Assembly (NCBI RefSeq): GCF_036010505.1
Contig: NZ_CP108569.1
Span: forward strand, 4,951,001-5,015,000
Direction of reading: 5' to 3'
Source: Streptomyces sp. NBC_01197
GTDB taxonomy: Bacteria; Actinomycetota; Actinomycetes; Streptomycetales; Streptomycetaceae
Length of the DNA stretch: 64,000 nucleotides
Shown: one piece after another, positions 63,537-64,000 of the stretch
Layout of the letters: every line of letters begins with the position of its first letter
Position numbering within the stretch: the first letter of the stretch is position 1
Notes under the pieces: generated by a model
Seen by the model: only the letters and a program-made list of their open reading frames with translations
The model's database searches: none
What the model was told of the DNA's origin: nothing
Position numbers and translations under genes: made by a program

Positions 63537-64000
63537 GCGGCGAACTCCTGGAAAGCGATGGTCTTTTCGACCGGGTAGTACTCATGGCCGTCGAGCAGCT
63601 CGCGGATGATGCACGAGTTGCGGTACGCGGCCATCCCGAGGTCGGGTGCGACGAAGCCGTGCGTGTGCAGCTCGGCGTTCTGCACGTAGATCGTCCGGTC
63701 CTGGTCGATGCTGTAGTTGCGGTGGACGTCGAAGCGGCCCTGCTCGTCCCAGTCGATCCGGTCGTGCACCGGGGCGAGGAATTCCGGCACCCGGTACTTG
63801 TAGCCGGTGGCGAGGACCAGCCCCTGCGTGGCGAGGGTGAAGTCCTTCTCCTGCTCCTCCTGGCGCAGCCCCAGCGTGTAGGTGCCGTGGTCGTAACCGG
63901 CGCTCTCCAGCGAGGTGTTGGTCATCAGCCGGGTCGCCACCGGGCCGCGCCGGTTCTTCGCGTACAGCAGGTCGAAGATGGCGTCGATCAGCTCGGAGTT
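63533..64000 (-). CDS. desB: Cadaverine N-monooxygenase DesB (5' partial)
   Basis: The C-terminal 155 codons of a lysine/ornithine N-monooxygenase-family flavoenzyme; the start lies beyond the right edge. Visible parts are [15 protein letters not shown] (the ATGY motif), [15 protein letters not shown] and the C-terminal [11 protein letters not shown]. It hydroxylates cadaverine at nitrogen with FAD and NADPH, the step before DesC. Confidence 0.92.
   Translation of the reverse strand, partial: NSELIDAIFDLLYAKNRRGPVATRLMTNTSLESAGYDHGTYTLGLRQEEQEKDFTLATQGLVLATGYKYRVPEFLAPVHDRIDWDEQGRFDVHRNYSIDQDRTIYVQNAELHTHGFVAPDLGMAAYRNSCIIRELLDGHEYYPVEKTIAFQEFAA

Overview
The window is high-GC actinobacterial DNA with strong GGAGG-type ribosome binding sites, frequent GTG/TTG starts and rare TTA codons. 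It carries adpA with a TTA codon, orn, cebEFG-bglC-cebR with CebR boxes, DasR (dre) boxes and the desferrioxamine genes desBCD. This combination points firmly to a Streptomyces chromosome, probably core-arm DNA, since the right third matches the conserved desABCD-hexA-glmS-adpA-orn-ceb neighbourhood of that genus.

Layout. 1-5128: the tail of a phosphonate-type (2-aminoethylphosphonate-like) ABC transporter, a Tat-exported phosphodiesterase/phosphatase and a HAD-IIA phosphatase. 5311-6523: a secreted protein and a class F sortase. 6857-14120: two tRNA-Lys(CTT) genes flanking a cell-wall hydrolase, an SPFH protein, a lytic polysaccharide monooxygenase, an acyl-CoA synthetase and a DHA2 efflux pump. 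14238-23030: an uptake and catabolic cluster (IclR regulator, EhuABCD-type transporter, DUF3830 protein, amidase, D-2-hydroxyacid dehydrogenase, two maleate-isomerase-like proteins). 23176-30368: a flavin monooxygenase, a MmyB-like regulator with two SDRs, a GGDEF-EAL protein and an M6 protease. 30433-30506: a third, identical tRNA-Lys overlapping the end of a Prim-Pol-like gene.

32276-36590: a translationally coupled three-gene operon encoding a RecB-type PD-(D/E)XK nuclease with an iron-sulfur cysteine pattern, an unknown protein and an SF1 helicase. It is followed by a 123-bp tandem repeat of its own 3' end. 36487-45696: PAP2 phosphatase, histidine phosphatase, an NsdA-like HTH/TPR regulator, a spermidine-synthase-like protein, a two-component system and a CBM2-GH18 chitinase. 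46057-52411: the cellobiose/cellotriose regulon (cebE, cebF, cebG, bglC, cebR) with three CebR operators; as read, cebF and cebG each carry a one-base frameshift. 52438-53671: a broken OAT2/ArgJ-like gene beside tRNA-His. 53783-64000: orn, adpA, a universal stress protein, glmS, a small protein, hexA under a dre box, then desD, desC and the 3' part of desB.

Functionally, much of the window serves saprophytic life. LPMO, chitinase, hexosaminidase and GlmS handle chitin under DasR, and ceb/bgl handle cellulose under CebR. Other genes scavenge phosphonate and iron, and adpA gives developmental control. The least explained parts are the nuclease-helicase operon and the amidase/isomerase cluster, whose substrate is not evident from its genes.
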